Origin: a bacterium 1xD42-67
Lineage (GTDB): Bacteria > Bacillota > Clostridia > Oscillospirales > Oscillospiraceae
Assembly: GCA_003612335.1 (NCBI GenBank)
Contig: RAYO01000021.1
Coordinates: 1 to 64,000, forward strand
Reading direction: 5' to 3'
DNA: 64,000 bases
Part shown: positions 1 to 9,236 of the stretch, in pieces
Layout: each line of letters opens with the position of its first letter
How positions within the stretch are numbered: position 1 is the first letter of the stretch
Position numbers and translations under genes: made by a program
Notes under the pieces: model-generated
The model's input: the letters and a program-made list of their open reading frames with translations, nothing else
Database searches by the model: none
What the model was told of the DNA's origin: nothing

Positions 1-76
1 GTGTAAGTCCGGTTCGGAGGGGAGTTCTCGGAAACCTGCCATAGTGATATGGTAAGGCGTCGGGTTCTTACCCTAC
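1..76 (+). ncRNA. 3' end of a group II intron (domain V remainder to 3' splice site)
   Basis: The window opens with the closing half of a domain-V-like stem (ending in CCGGTTC). A run follows that resembles the 3' ends of clostridial group II introns: a CCATA-GTGA-TATGG hairpin at about 39-52 and a GGTAAG...CTTACC pairing at 52-72. The likely 3' splice site is the CTAC ending near 76, because the downstream frame is family-like VirB6 sequence from there on while the codons before it are not. The intron-encoded maturase would lie upstream of the window. The exact splice position is uncertain by a few bases. Confidence 0.6.
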
Positions 77-351
77 TCGTCACCTCGGTCGCGCCGGTCC
101 CAATGGCCGCTATGATGGGCCGGGAATGGGGCGGCATGGGGCAGAATTACCTGCGCTCCCTGATGGCGTTAGGCTTTCAGGCGTTCCTCATCATGGTATG
201 CGTGGCGATCTACGCGGTACTGGTGCAGAACATCGCCACCGATGAGGACACCATCGCCGCCATCTGGTCCTGTGTGGGATATACGGTCCTGCTCTGCTTA
301 ACCCTCTTTAAGAGCGGCAGCATGGCAAAGGCAATCTTCCAGGCCCACTAA
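77..351 (+). CDS. VirB6/TrbL-like conjugal membrane protein, C-terminal exon (CD1112 family)
   Basis: The frame encodes about 90 residues ending in K-S-G-S-M-A-K-A-I-F-Q-A-H, the C-terminus typical of the VirB6/TrbL-like proteins of Tn1549-type elements. These are polytopic inner-membrane components of the type IV secretion channel. Two hydrophobic segments are visible (about nt 160-225 and 255-310). The gene is interrupted upstream by a group II intron, so a full protein needs RNA splicing; the ATG at 49 lies within the intron and is probably not a real start. It is followed 17 bases later by PrgI, as expected for the transfer operon. Confidence 0.75.
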
Positions 352-368
352 CGAAAGGAGTGTGCGAA

Positions 369-812
369 ATGGCTTATGTACCAGTACCCAAAGACTTAAC
401 GAAGGTCAAGACAAAGGTGGCCTTCAACCTCACCAAACGGCAGTTAATCTGCTTTGGCAGCGGGGCGCTGATCGGCGTACCGCTTTTCTTTTTACTCCGG
501 GGGCCAGCCGGGAACAGCGCCGCCGCCCTTTGCATGATGCTGGTCATGCTGCCCTTTTTCCTGCTGGCCATGTACGAGAAGAACGGCCAGCCGCTGGAAA
601 AGATCATCGGCAACATCATCCGGGTATCTTTTATCCGGCCCCGGCAGCGCCCCTACCAGACCAACAACTTCTATGCCGTACTGGAGCGGCAGGACAAACT
701 CGACAAGGAGGTGTATGACATTGTTTACGGCAAAGAAAAACCAGACAAACGGCAGAGCGCCGGAGGGCGAGGGGCCGGTTCCGGTAAAAAAGAAGCTCTC
801 CCGCGCGGATAA
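369..812 (+). CDS. prgI: PrgI family conjugation membrane protein
   Basis: This 147-residue protein is a small membrane component of Gram-positive conjugation channels. It begins M-A-Y-V-P-V-P-K-D-L, typical of PrgI. It has a T-K-R-Q-L-I-C-F entry into the first hydrophobic helix (about residues 28-45) and a second helix at about 51-70. The start at 369 has a GAAAGGAG site at 353-360; the upstream in-frame ATG at 360 overlaps that site and is rejected. The end overlaps virB4 by about 98 bases, a tight coupling normal in these operons. Confidence 0.88.
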   Translation: MAYVPVPKDLTKVKTKVAFNLTKRQLICFGSGALIGVPLFFLLRGPAGNSAAALCMMLVMLPFFLLAMYEKNGQPLEKIIGNIIRVSFIRPRQRPYQTNNFYAVLERQDKLDKEVYDIVYGKEKPDKRQSAGGRGAGSGKKEALPRG

Positions 813-3240
813 AAAGCAGATCGAAGCCGCCATTTCCCACGCCAACCGCACCGACCAGAAGGGGATTTCCGCACAGGACAGCATCCCCTATGAGCGGATG
901 TGGCCGGACGGAATCTGCCGCGTGACCGGCTCCTATTATACCAAGACCATTCAGTTTCAGGACATCAACTACCAACTTAGCCAGAACGAGGATAAGACCG
1001 CCATCTTTGAGGGCTGGTGCGATTTCCTCAACTATTTTGACAGCTCCATCCGGTTCCAGCTGTCCTTCCTCAATCTGGCGGCGTCACAGGAAACCTTCGC
1101 CCGGTCCATCACCATCCCGCCCCAGGGGGACGATTTTGACAACATCCGCAGCGAGTACACCCAGATGCTGCAAAACCAGCTGGCAAAGGGGAACAACGGC
1201 CTGATTAAGACCAAGTACCTGACCTTCGGCATTGACGCGGACAGCATCCGGGCGGCAAAGCCCCGGCTGGAACGGATTGAAACCGACCTTCTCAACAACT
1301 TCAAGCGGCTGGGCGTGGTGGCGGAACCGCTGGACGGTTATGCGCGGCTTTCCCAGCTGCATGGCGTATTCCACATGGACGAACAGGTCCCGTTTTCCTT
1401 TTCCTGGGACTGGCTGGCCCCCTCCGGCCTTTCCACAAAGGACTTTATCGCCCCCACCTCCTTCGAGTTCCGCACCGGCAGGCAGTTCCGCATGGGGAAA
1501 AAGTACGGCGCGGTCAGCTTTGTGCAGATTCTCGCGCCGGAATTAAACGACCGGATGCTGGCGGATTTTCTGGATATGGAAAGCTCCCTGATTGTCAGCC
1601 TCCATGTGCAGTCCTTAGACCAGGTAAAGGCCATCAAGACGGTCAAGCGCAAGATCACCGACCTGGACCGGGCCAAGATCGAGGAACAGAAAAAAGCGGT
1701 AAGGGCAGGGTACGACATGGACATCATCCCCTCCGACCTGGCCACCTACGGCAGCGAGGCCAAAAAGCTGTTGCAGGATTTGCAGAGCCGCAATGAGCGG
1801 ATGTTCCTTGTGACATTTCTGGTGCTGAATACGGCGGACACCGCCAGACAGCTGGGAAATAACGTGTTTCAGGCGTCCAGCATCGCGCAGAAGTACAACT
1901 GCCAGCTGGCAAGGCTGGACTTCCAGCAGGAGGAGGGGCTGATGAGCTGTCTGCCTTTGGGACTGAACCAGGTGGAGATTCAGCGGGGGCTGACCACTTC
2001 CAGCACCGCCATCTTTATCCCCTTTACCACCCAGGAGCTTTTCCAAAGCGGGAAAGAGGCGCTGTACTACGGCATCAACGCCCTGTCCAGCAACCTTATC
2101 ATGGTGGACCGCAAGAAACTGAAAAACCCCAACGGCCTGATTTTAGGCACACCCGGCTCCGGCAAGTCCTTCTCCGCCAAGCGGGAGATCGCCAACTGTT
2201 TCCTGCTCACCACCGATGACATCATCGTGTGCGACCCGGAAGCAGAGTACGCGCCCCTTGTGGAGCGGCTGCATGGGCAGGTTATCAAGATTTCGCCCAC
2301 CTCCGGGGACTACATCAATCCGATGGACTTGAACCTGGACTACTCGGACGATGAAAGCCCGCTGTCTTTGAAATCTGATTTTATTTTGTCGCTGTGTGAG
2401 CTGATTGTAGGCGGTAAGGAGGGTTTGCAGCCGGTCCAGAAAACCATCATCGACCGCTGTGTGCGGCTGGTCTACCACGATTACCTGAATGACCCCAGGC
2501 CGGAGAATATGCCGGTGCTGGAGGATATGTATAACCTTCTGCTGACCCAGGAGGAAAAAGAGGCGCAGTATATCGCTACGGCGCTGGAAATCTATGTTTC
2601 CGGCTCCCTCAACGTGTTCAACCACCGGACCAATGTAAACATCGACAACCGGATTGTCTGCTATGACATCAAGGAGCTGGGAAAGCAGCTGAAAAAGATC
2701 GGGATGCTGGTGGTGCAGGACCAGGTGTGGAACCGCGTCACCATCAACCGCGCCGCCCACAAGTCCACCCGGTACTACATTGACGAGATGCACCTGCTGC
2801 TCAAAGAGGACCAGACCGCCGCCTATACCATTGAAATCTGGAAAAGGTTCCGAAAATGGGGCGGGATTCCCACCGGCATCACCCAGAACATCAAGGACCT
2901 GCTTGCCAGCCGGGAGATCGAGAACATCTTTGAGAACTCGGACTTTGTATATATGCTCAACCAGGCCAGCGGGGACCGGCAGATTTTAGCCAGGCAGCTG
3001 GGCATCTCCCCGCACCAGCTGTCCTATGTGACCCACTCCGGCGAGGGCGAGGGGCTGCTGTTCTACGGCAACATCATCCTGCCCTTTATCGACCGGTTTC
3101 CCAAGAACACCGAGCTGTACCGCATCATGACAACCCGGTTATCGGATTTGTCGGAAATCAAAAAATCACAGGAAATAAAGGAGGAAAAAGACCATGAACA
3201 TCGGAAAACAAGGCCCGGTGATACCGGGAGGACGGTATGA
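715..3240 (+). CDS. virB4: VirB4-family conjugation ATPase
   Basis: The 841-residue ATPase energises the type IV secretion system and is expected at the inner membrane with PrgI and VirB6. The Walker A motif G-T-P-G-S-G-K-S is near residue 478, and a Walker B-like Y-Y-I-D-E-M-H is near 685. Length and motif spacing fit VirB4/TrbE proteins of CTns. The start at 715 (M-T-L-F-T-A-K-K) follows an AAGGAGG at 704-710. The frame stays open to an ATG at 673 inside prgI that has no ribosome site. The stop overlaps the next start as ATGA. Confidence 0.92.
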   Translation: MTLFTAKKNQTNGRAPEGEGPVPVKKKLSRADKKQIEAAISHANRTDQKGISAQDSIPYERMWPDGICRVTGSYYTKTIQFQDINYQLSQNEDKTAIFEGWCDFLNYFDSSIRFQLSFLNLAASQETFARSITIPPQGDDFDNIRSEYTQMLQNQLAKGNNGLIKTKYLTFGIDADSIRAAKPRLERIETDLLNNFKRLGVVAEPLDGYARLSQLHGVFHMDEQVPFSFSWDWLAPSGLSTKDFIAPTSFEFRTGRQFRMGKKYGAVSFVQILAPELNDRMLADFLDMESSLIVSLHVQSLDQVKAIKTVKRKITDLDRAKIEEQKKAVRAGYDMDIIPSDLATYGSEAKKLLQDLQSRNERMFLVTFLVLNTADTARQLGNNVFQASSIAQKYNCQLARLDFQQEEGLMSCLPLGLNQVEIQRGLTTSSTAIFIPFTTQELFQSGKEALYYGINALSSNLIMVDRKKLKNPNGLILGTPGSGKSFSAKREIANCFLLTTDDIIVCDPEAEYAPLVERLHGQVIKISPTSGDYINPMDLNLDYSDDESPLSLKSDFILSLCELIVGGKEGLQPVQKTIIDRCVRLVYHDYLNDPRPENMPVLEDMYNLLLTQEEKEAQYIATALEIYVSGSLNVFNHRTNVNIDNRIVCYDIKELGKQLKKIGMLVVQDQVWNRVTINRAAHKSTRYYIDEMHLLLKEDQTAAYTIEIWKRFRKWGGIPTGITQNIKDLLASREIENIFENSDFVYMLNQASGDRQILARQLGISPHQLSYVTHSGEGEGLLFYGNIILPFIDRFPKNTELYRIMTTRLSDLSEIKKSQEIKEEKDHEHRKTRPGDTGRTV

Positions 3241-4997
3241 TTAAGGAGCCGCGCCTGCGCTTCACCGAGGAGGAACGGACCGACCCGGCGCTGGAAAAGC
3301 CGATCCGCCGCGCACAGAAAGCAGCTGTCCGGGCAGACAAGGCGCAGGCCAGGATACCCAAAAAGAAGGTCCGGCAGACCGTTATTGACCCCGATACCGG
3401 AAAGAAAACAACGAAACTGACCTTTGAGGAACAGGCAAAGCCGCCCTCCAAGCTGTCCCATGCGGTACGGGGCGCTCCGGCCAACGCGCTGCTTGCCGGG
3501 GCGCATAAGGAAATCCGCAAGTCCGAACAGGACAATGTGGGCGTGGAAGGGGCGCACAAGACCGAGCAGGCTGTTGAAGTCAGCGAGCGGCTGGTGCGGG
3601 AGGGATACCGCAGCCATAAACTGAAACCCTACCGCGAAGCGGCAAGGGCGGAGCAAAAGCTGGAAAAAGCAAACATCAACGCCCTGTACCAAAAGTCCCT
3701 GGCGGAGAACCCCCAGCTTGCCAGCAACCCCCTTTCCCGCTGGCAGCAAAAGCAGGCCATCAAAAAGGAATATGCCGCCGCCAAACGCGCCGGTCAAACG
3801 GCTGGGCATACGGCGCAGGCCGCAGGCCATACCACCAAGACCGCGCAAAAGACCGGCAAGGCGGCAAAGTCTGTCAAAGAAAAAGCGGAACAGGCAGGCC
3901 GGTTTGTCATGCGGCACAAGAAGGGATTCCTGATCGTGCTGGCGCTGTTTCTGCTGGTCTGCCTGCTGATGAATACCCTGTCCTCCTGCTCCATGCTGGC
4001 CCAGAGCATCGGCTCGGCGGTGTCCGGTTCCACCTATCCCTCCAAAGACGAGGATATGCTGGGGGCCGAAGCGGACTATGCGGCAAAGGAGGCGGAACTG
4101 CAAGCCGAACTGGATAACATGGAGAGCCTGCACCCCGGCTATGACGAGTACCGGTACAATTTAGACCCCATCGGCCACAACCCCCATGAGCTGGCGGCTT
4201 ATTTAAGCGCCCTGCTCCATGAGTACACGCCCCAGAGCGCGGCGGCACAGTTACAGCGGGTCTTTGACCTCCAATATGTCCTGACGCTGACCGAGGAGGT
4301 GGAAATCCGCTACCGCACCGAAACCAGCACCGACCCGGAAACCGGGGAAACGACCAGCGAGGAAGTCCCCTATGAATACTACATCCTCCATGTGGAGCTT
4401 GTGAACACCCAGATTTCCGCCCTTGCGCCGGAGCTTCTCACCCCGGACGAATATGAGATGTACCAGGTCTATATCGCCACCAGGGGCAACAAGCCGCTGC
4501 TGTTTGGCGGCGGTTCCCCGGATATGGGAAATTCCGAGGATTTGAGCGGCGTGGAGTTTATAAACGGGACCCGCCCCGGCAATCCGGGACTGGTGGATCT
4601 GGCAAAGCGTCAGGTGGGAAACGTGGGCGGCTATCCGTATTGGAGCTGGTACGGCTTTAACAGCCGGGTGGAATGGTGCGCCTGCTTCGTGAGCTGGTGC
4701 TATAACCAGGCCGGGAAAAGCGAACCGCGCTTTGCTGGCTGCCAGTCCCAGGGCGTACCCTGGTTCCAGTCGCATGGACAATGGGGCGGGCGCGGATATG
4801 CCAACATCGCCCCCGGCGACGCCATTTTCTTTGACTGGGATTTGGACGGTTCCGCCGACCATGTCGGCATTGTGATCGGCACAGACGGGAGCCGGGTCTA
4901 TACGGTGGAGGGCAATTCCGGCGACGCCTGCAAAATCAAAAGCTATGACCTGAATTACCAGTGCATCAAGGGCTACGGCCTGATGAACTGGAACTAA
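3237..4997 (+). CDS. CTn cell-wall hydrolase with C-terminal CHAP domain (CD1108-like, VirB1 role)
   Basis: This 586-residue protein has a long basic N-terminal region (1-220, rich in K, R, A and Q), one membrane helix near 228-250, an acidic/coiled linker, and a C-terminal CHAP amidase domain from about 455. The presumed catalytic Cys lies in E-W-C-A-C-F-V-S-W-C (about 477-486), the His in D-H-V-G-I-V-I (about 540) and the polar partner in E-G-N-S-G-D. By family analogy it locally opens peptidoglycan for the conjugation pore. Its start overlaps the virB4 stop (ATGA), so it is translationally coupled. Which amide bond it cuts cannot be read from the sequence. Confidence 0.85.
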   Translation: MIKEPRLRFTEEERTDPALEKPIRRAQKAAVRADKAQARIPKKKVRQTVIDPDTGKKTTKLTFEEQAKPPSKLSHAVRGAPANALLAGAHKEIRKSEQDNVGVEGAHKTEQAVEVSERLVREGYRSHKLKPYREAARAEQKLEKANINALYQKSLAENPQLASNPLSRWQQKQAIKKEYAAAKRAGQTAGHTAQAAGHTTKTAQKTGKAAKSVKEKAEQAGRFVMRHKKGFLIVLALFLLVCLLMNTLSSCSMLAQSIGSAVSGSTYPSKDEDMLGAEADYAAKEAELQAELDNMESLHPGYDEYRYNLDPIGHNPHELAAYLSALLHEYTPQSAAAQLQRVFDLQYVLTLTEEVEIRYRTETSTDPETGETTSEEVPYEYYILHVELVNTQISALAPELLTPDEYEMYQVYIATRGNKPLLFGGGSPDMGNSEDLSGVEFINGTRPGNPGLVDLAKRQVGNVGGYPYWSWYGFNSRVEWCACFVSWCYNQAGKSEPRFAGCQSQGVPWFQSHGQWGGRGYANIAPGDAIFFDWDLDGSADHVGIVIGTDGSRVYTVEGNSGDACKIKSYDLNYQCIKGYGLMNWN

Positions 4998-5022
4998 ACC
5001 ATATGGGAAGGAGTGTTTACAG

Positions 5023-5280
5023 ATGGCAACGAACAAAATCGACCGGATTGACCGGGAGATCGCAAAGACCCGCGAAAAGCTGGCGGAATACCAGAACCGG
5101 CTGCGGGAATTGGAGGCGCAGAAAACCGAGGCGGAGAACCTGCAAATCGTCCAGCTGGTGCGGGCGGTCCGCATGACCCCGCAGGAGCTGAACGCGCTGC
5201 TGTCCGGCGGCGGGATTCCCGGCGTGGGAACGCCTGCACCCGATATCCAGGAAAAGGAGGAAAATCACGATGAAATCTAA
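5023..5280 (+). CDS. DUF4315 family small coiled-coil protein
   Basis: The 85-residue protein has a strongly heptad-like charged segment (residues 5-45, I-D-R-E-I-A-K-T-R-E-K-L) followed by a short T-P-Q-E-L-N-A-L-L motif. Both are characteristic of the DUF4315 proteins found between the CHAP hydrolase and the CD1107-like protein in Tn1549-type elements. A GGAAGGAG site precedes the ATG. The function is unknown. Its last 11 bases overlap the next gene, suggesting coupled translation. Confidence 0.8.
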   Translation: MATNKIDRIDREIAKTREKLAEYQNRLRELEAQKTEAENLQIVQLVRAVRMTPQELNALLSGGGIPGVGTPAPDIQEKEENHDEI

Positions 5281-5992
5281 ACAGTTATTGCGGACACTGG
5301 CCGCATTTTGCACCGCCCTGGTCCTCATGGGCGGTTTTTCTGTCCCTGCCTATGCGGGCGGCGGCGAGGAACCGGCTGATGAAACCAACGATTCCAACGT
5401 ACAGGTGGAGCAGCCGGAGGAAACGCCTCCCCTCACCCCGGATGGCAACGCCACCCTGGTGGACGATTACGGCGGAAACAAGCAGCTGATTACCGTTACC
5501 ACCAAAAACGGCAACTACTTCTATATCCTGGTGGACCGGGATGACGAGGGGGAAAACACCGTCCATTTTCTGAACCAGGTAGACGAAGCCGACCTGATGG
5601 CGCTGATGGAGGACGGGGACAGCGAGGAGCCTCCCGCTGTTTGCAGCTGCACCGAGAAATGTCAGGCAGGCGCAATCAACCGGAACTGCCCGGTCTGCGC
5701 CTTTACCATGACAAGCTGTACCGGCAAGGCGGCGGAACCGGGGGAGCCGCCTGCAGCGGAGCCGGAACCGGAGAAAAAGTCCGGCATGAATCCGGCTGTC
5801 CTGCTTTTGGTTGTGGCCCTGTTAGGCGGCGGGGGCGCGCTCTACTACTTCAAGTTTATGAAGAACAAGCCGAAAACCAAAGGCGCGGACAATCTGGACG
5901 ATTATGACTACGGCGATGAGGAAGATGAGCTGTGGGAATCCGAGGAGGGCGCGGAGGAGGAACCGGAGGAAAGTGAGGAAGAACCGGAATGA
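5270..5992 (+). CDS. CD1107-like/DUF4366 secreted membrane-anchored CTn protein
   Basis: The 240-residue protein has a signal peptide (residues 1-29, ending A-Y-A) and an extracellular DUF4366-type domain with D-D-Y-G-G-N-K-Q-L-I-T-V-T-T-K-N-G-N-Y-F. A Cys-rich patch (C-S-C-T-E-K-C...C-P-V-C) follows, then a transmembrane helix near 178-198 and a very acidic cytoplasmic tail of D and E. This is the standard CTn partner of the CHAP hydrolase and is expected to be exposed at the cell surface. Its exact role is not established. The stop overlaps the next start (ATGA). Confidence 0.82.
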   Translation: MKSKQLLRTLAAFCTALVLMGGFSVPAYAGGGEEPADETNDSNVQVEQPEETPPLTPDGNATLVDDYGGNKQLITVTTKNGNYFYILVDRDDEGENTVHFLNQVDEADLMALMEDGDSEEPPAVCSCTEKCQAGAINRNCPVCAFTMTSCTGKAAEPGEPPAAEPEPEKKSGMNPAVLLLVVALLGGGGALYYFKFMKNKPKTKGADNLDDYDYGDEEDELWESEEGAEEEPEESEEEPE

Positions 5993-6183
5993 CCCGCTTC
6001 ACCGACAGCCCCTTTGAGCGCATGATGACACAGAAACCGGAGGGCAGGAAGAAAACTTCCCGCCCTCCTTCTTTACCCAAAAGCCACCCCTGCTATGGCT
6101 GCGGCAACTACGGGAGGCCCTGTGTGGGATTCTGCCACCGGGAACTGGAAAAGCAGCTGAAAGAAAGGAGAGATCGGAAATGA
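5989..6183 (+). CDS. Small basic Cys-containing CTn protein
   Basis: This 64-residue protein is rich in K, R and P. It has a compact C-Y-G-C-G-N-Y-G-R-P-C-V-G-F-C-H segment near residues 39-54 that could bind a metal. It overlaps both neighbours by four bases (ATGA), so it is very likely expressed within the operon. I do not recognise a named family. The function is unknown. Confidence 0.65.
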   Translation: MTRFTDSPFERMMTQKPEGRKKTSRPPSLPKSHPCYGCGNYGRPCVGFCHRELEKQLKERRDRK

Positions 6184-6863
6184 AATACCTTGTTTTGTTT
6201 GTAAAAATCATCACTGTCTTTGACCTGTGCTGTCTGGCGGTGTACTTTGGCGGCGACATCGTTTCTTCTCTGATTCGCAAACTGAAAAAAAAGAAACCGC
6301 CGACAGATGTTTTCGAGTTTTATGAGGACAGCGGAGATGTTCCCCTGTCGGTGGATTCCATCCGCATGGCTTTCCAGAGCGACATCCCGGATTTGGTTCA
6401 GGAAAAGATTCTGCCCCAGGCAAAAGAAACGCTGGACGCTTTGACCGAACCGGAGAAAACGGCAGTATCCTTACTCCTCCGGGCCTATATCGGTTATATC
6501 AACCAGGAAGGGCCGCTGGACGAGCAGAATTTTCCTCTCCTGATGGAGCTTTTGAAATACACCGAAGCCACACCGGAGGGGACGCTTGATATTCCGGGCA
6601 TGATGCTGACCGAAGCCGCTGAAAAAAGCTGCCAGAAGGAGGACTATTTCAGCGATTACCGGCGATACCGGCTGATGCAGGTGGATAAAGAGCGTGTGAT
6701 TCTGGCCTGTCAGGTGATTATCAACGACCTGATCGGCAGGCTGTACCGCTATGACTACCGATTTGGCTATGATTTTGACCTTGCCGAAGATAGAAGCCTG
6801 ACAAAACGGCTGCATGAAAAACAGGAAAAGGAGGTTGACCTGTATGCGTCTGGTAATCGCTGA
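6180..6863 (+). CDS. Hypothetical membrane-anchored protein of the transfer operon
   Basis: The 227-residue protein has one N-terminal membrane helix (residues 5-27), a K-K-K-K-P-P stop-transfer segment, and a mostly helical acidic cytoplasmic domain. It is coupled to the gene before it (ATGA) and overlaps the topB start by 20 bases. I do not recognise a family; the position between the CD1107-like protein and TopB suggests an accessory transfer role. Confidence 0.65.
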   Translation: MKYLVLFVKIITVFDLCCLAVYFGGDIVSSLIRKLKKKKPPTDVFEFYEDSGDVPLSVDSIRMAFQSDIPDLVQEKILPQAKETLDALTEPEKTAVSLLLRAYIGYINQEGPLDEQNFPLLMELLKYTEATPEGTLDIPGMMLTEAAEKSCQKEDYFSDYRRYRLMQVDKERVILACQVIINDLIGRLYRYDYRFGYDFDLAEDRSLTKRLHEKQEKEVDLYASGNR

Positions 6864-8943
6864 AAAACCCTCGGTGGCCCAAAGTCTGGCCGCTGTGATC
6901 GGGGCGAATACCCGCAAGGACGGGTATCTGGAAGGGAACGGCTGGCGGGTCAGCTGGTGCGTGGGCCATCTGGCCGGACTTGCCGATGCGGACAGCTATG
7001 ACCCCAAATACGCCAAGTGGCGTTATGACGATCTGCCGATCCTGCCCTCGGACTGGCAGATGAGCGTGGGCCAGGACAAGAAGAAACAGTTTGACATTCT
7101 GAAAAACCTGCTGTGCGCCCCGGATGTGACCGAGGTGGTAAACGCCTGTGACGCGGGACGGGAGGGCGAACTGATTTTCCGCAACGTATATGAGCTGGCG
7201 GACTGCCATAAGCCCATGAAACGGCTCTGGATTTCCAGCATGGAGGATTCGGCAATCCGGGAGGGCTTTGCCAGCCTGCGCCCCGGCGCGGACTATGACG
7301 GTCTGCATCAGGCGGCGCTCTGCCGCGCCAAGGCCGACTGGCTGGTGGGCATTAACGCCACCCGGCTGTTTTCGGTGCTGTACCACCGGACCCTCAACAT
7401 CGGGCGGGTCATGTCCCCTACGCTGGCCCTCATCGTCCAGCGGGAAACCGAGATCGAAGCCTTCCAGCCGGAGCCGTTCTATACGGTGACGCTGGAACTG
7501 CCCGGATTTACCGCTTCTGGCGCGCGGATGAAAGACAAAGCCGCCGCCAAGGAGCTGCAAACGGCCTGCCGGGGCGGTTCTGTGGTGGTGAAACAGACGG
7601 AACGCAGGGAGAAATCCGAAAAGCCGCCCGCCCTCTATGACCTGACCACCCTCCAGCGGGACGCCAACCGTCTGCTGGGGTTTACCGCCCAGCAGACGCT
7701 GGATTATCTGCAAAATCTTTATGAGAAAAAGCTGTGTACCTATCCCCGGACGGACAGCCGGTACTTGACTTCGGATATGGCGGAGGGCCTGCCGGTGCTT
7801 GTGAACCTCACCGCCAATGCCATGCCGTTTCGGAAAGGGATTGCCATTGCCTGCAACCCGGAGGCGGTCATCAACAATAAAAAAGTGACCGACCACCATG
7901 CCATTCTCCCCACCCGCAATCTCCAGGGGGCGGATTTATCCGGCCTTCCTACCGGCGAGAAAGCGGTATTGGAGCTGGTGTGCCTGCGCCTGCTGTGCGC
8001 GGTGGCACAGTCCCATCTTTACGAGGAAACGACTGCCGCACTTGTCTGTGCCGGTCAGGAGTTTACCGCAAAGGGGAAAACCGTCAAGCGCTCTGGCTGG
8101 CGGGCTTTGGAGGACCGTTACCGCGCCGGTCTGAAAAATGCCCCGGAACCGGAGGGCGGGCCGGAGGAAAAGACGCTGCCGGAACTCTCCGAAGGACAGT
8201 CTTTGCCCGTTTCCAACGCCTCCGTTAAGGAGGGGAAAACCAGCCCGCCGAAGCATTTCACCGAAGATACCCTGCTCTCCGCGATGGAGAACGCCGGGAA
8301 AGAGGATATGCCCGATACTGCCGAGCGCAAGGGGCTGGGAACGCCTGCCACCCGCGCCGGGATTCTGGAAAAGCTGGCGTCTACCGGTTTCCTGGAACGG
8401 AAAAAGAGCAAAAAAACAGTCCAGCTGCTGCCCTCCCGCGATGCGCGCTCCCTCATTACGGTGCTGCCGGAGCAGCTGCAATCCCCGCTTCTCACCGCCG
8501 AGTGGGAGTACCGGCTGGGCGAGATCGAGCGCGGCGAGCTTTCCCCGGAGGAATTTCTGTCCGGGATCAGTGCTATGCTGCGGGAGCTGGTGGCAACCTT
8601 TCAGGTAGCCAGGGGGACCGAGTACCTGTTCTCCCCGCCCCGCGAAACGGTGGGCCGCTGTCCCCGCTGCGGCGGCTCTGTCACCGAGGGCAAAAAGGGC
8701 TTTTTCTGTGAAAACCCGGAGTGCAGATTTGCCATCTGGAAGGACAGCAAGTGGTGGAGCGCCAGGAAGAAACAGCCCACCAAGGCCATTGTCGCGGCCC
8801 TCCTGAAAGACGGGCGCGCAAGGCTCACCGGCTGCTATTCGGAAAAGACCGGAAAAACCTATGACGCGGATGTGCTTTTAGAAGATACCGGCGAATATGT
8901 GAACTTCAAGCTGGATTTCGGGCAGCGGAAAGGAGGTTCTTAA
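6844..8943 (+). CDS. topB: DNA topoisomerase III (type IA), CTn-encoded
   Basis: The 699-residue enzyme relaxes or decatenates DNA by single-strand passage, presumably during element replication or transfer. The N-terminal TOPRIM domain begins M-R-L-V-I-A-E-K-P-S and contains C-D-A-G-R-E-G-E near 101-108. The active-site Tyr is in T-Y-P-R-T-D-S-R-Y (Y300). The C-terminal region has a zinc-ribbon-like C-P-R-C-G-G...C-E-N-P-E-C near 604-626. I chose the start at 6844 because the TOPRIM strand begins there and GGAGG lies just upstream; the ATG at 6814 lies inside the previous gene. The stop TAATG overlaps the next start. Confidence 0.93.
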   Translation: MRLVIAEKPSVAQSLAAVIGANTRKDGYLEGNGWRVSWCVGHLAGLADADSYDPKYAKWRYDDLPILPSDWQMSVGQDKKKQFDILKNLLCAPDVTEVVNACDAGREGELIFRNVYELADCHKPMKRLWISSMEDSAIREGFASLRPGADYDGLHQAALCRAKADWLVGINATRLFSVLYHRTLNIGRVMSPTLALIVQRETEIEAFQPEPFYTVTLELPGFTASGARMKDKAAAKELQTACRGGSVVVKQTERREKSEKPPALYDLTTLQRDANRLLGFTAQQTLDYLQNLYEKKLCTYPRTDSRYLTSDMAEGLPVLVNLTANAMPFRKGIAIACNPEAVINNKKVTDHHAILPTRNLQGADLSGLPTGEKAVLELVCLRLLCAVAQSHLYEETTAALVCAGQEFTAKGKTVKRSGWRALEDRYRAGLKNAPEPEGGPEEKTLPELSEGQSLPVSNASVKEGKTSPPKHFTEDTLLSAMENAGKEDMPDTAERKGLGTPATRAGILEKLASTGFLERKKSKKTVQLLPSRDARSLITVLPEQLQSPLLTAEWEYRLGEIERGELSPEEFLSGISAMLRELVATFQVARGTEYLFSPPRETVGRCPRCGGSVTEGKKGFFCENPECRFAIWKDSKWWSARKKQPTKAIVAALLKDGRARLTGCYSEKTGKTYDADVLLEDTGEYVNFKLDFGQRKGGS

Positions 8944-9236
8944 TGAAGTTGTCGCTGTTGGAACAGGAAACGATTCTTCTCTATAACCAGGCAGAACCAA
9001 TGGCGGAGGTCTACACCCATGACCCCAGGCTCATGGAGAAGCTGAACCGCCTTGCGGATAAACACCCGGAACAGATCACCAAAAAGGATGAACACAACTT
9101 CATTGTCCCCAAACGCTGCGTATCGGTCCGGGAGCCGTACAGCGAAAAACGGCGCAAAGCCGCCAGTGAACGCGCCAAAGCTGCCGGGTATCAGCCGCCC
9201 ATCCGAAAAGCGGGGGACGGTAAAACCGGGCCATGA
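8943..9236 (+). CDS. Small conserved CTn protein between topB and primase gene
   Basis: This 97-residue soluble protein begins M-K-L-S-L-L-E-Q-E-T. It contains N-Q-A-E-P-M-A-E-V-Y-T-H-D-P-R-L and a basic C-terminus (R-E-P-Y-S-E-K-R-R-K-A-A). Similar short proteins occur at this position in Tn1549-type elements. No function is known to me. Its start overlaps the topB stop and its stop overlaps the next ATG, so it is embedded in the operon. Confidence 0.7.
   Translation: MKLSLLEQETILLYNQAEPMAEVYTHDPRLMEKLNRLADKHPEQITKKDEHNFIVPKRCVSVREPYSEKRRKAASERAKAAGYQPPIRKAGDGKTGP

Noticed and set aside
3063-4133. 356-codon minus-strand frame opposite virB4 and the CHAP gene
   Set aside because: Antisense shadow; the forward genes have Walker, CHAP and membrane features.
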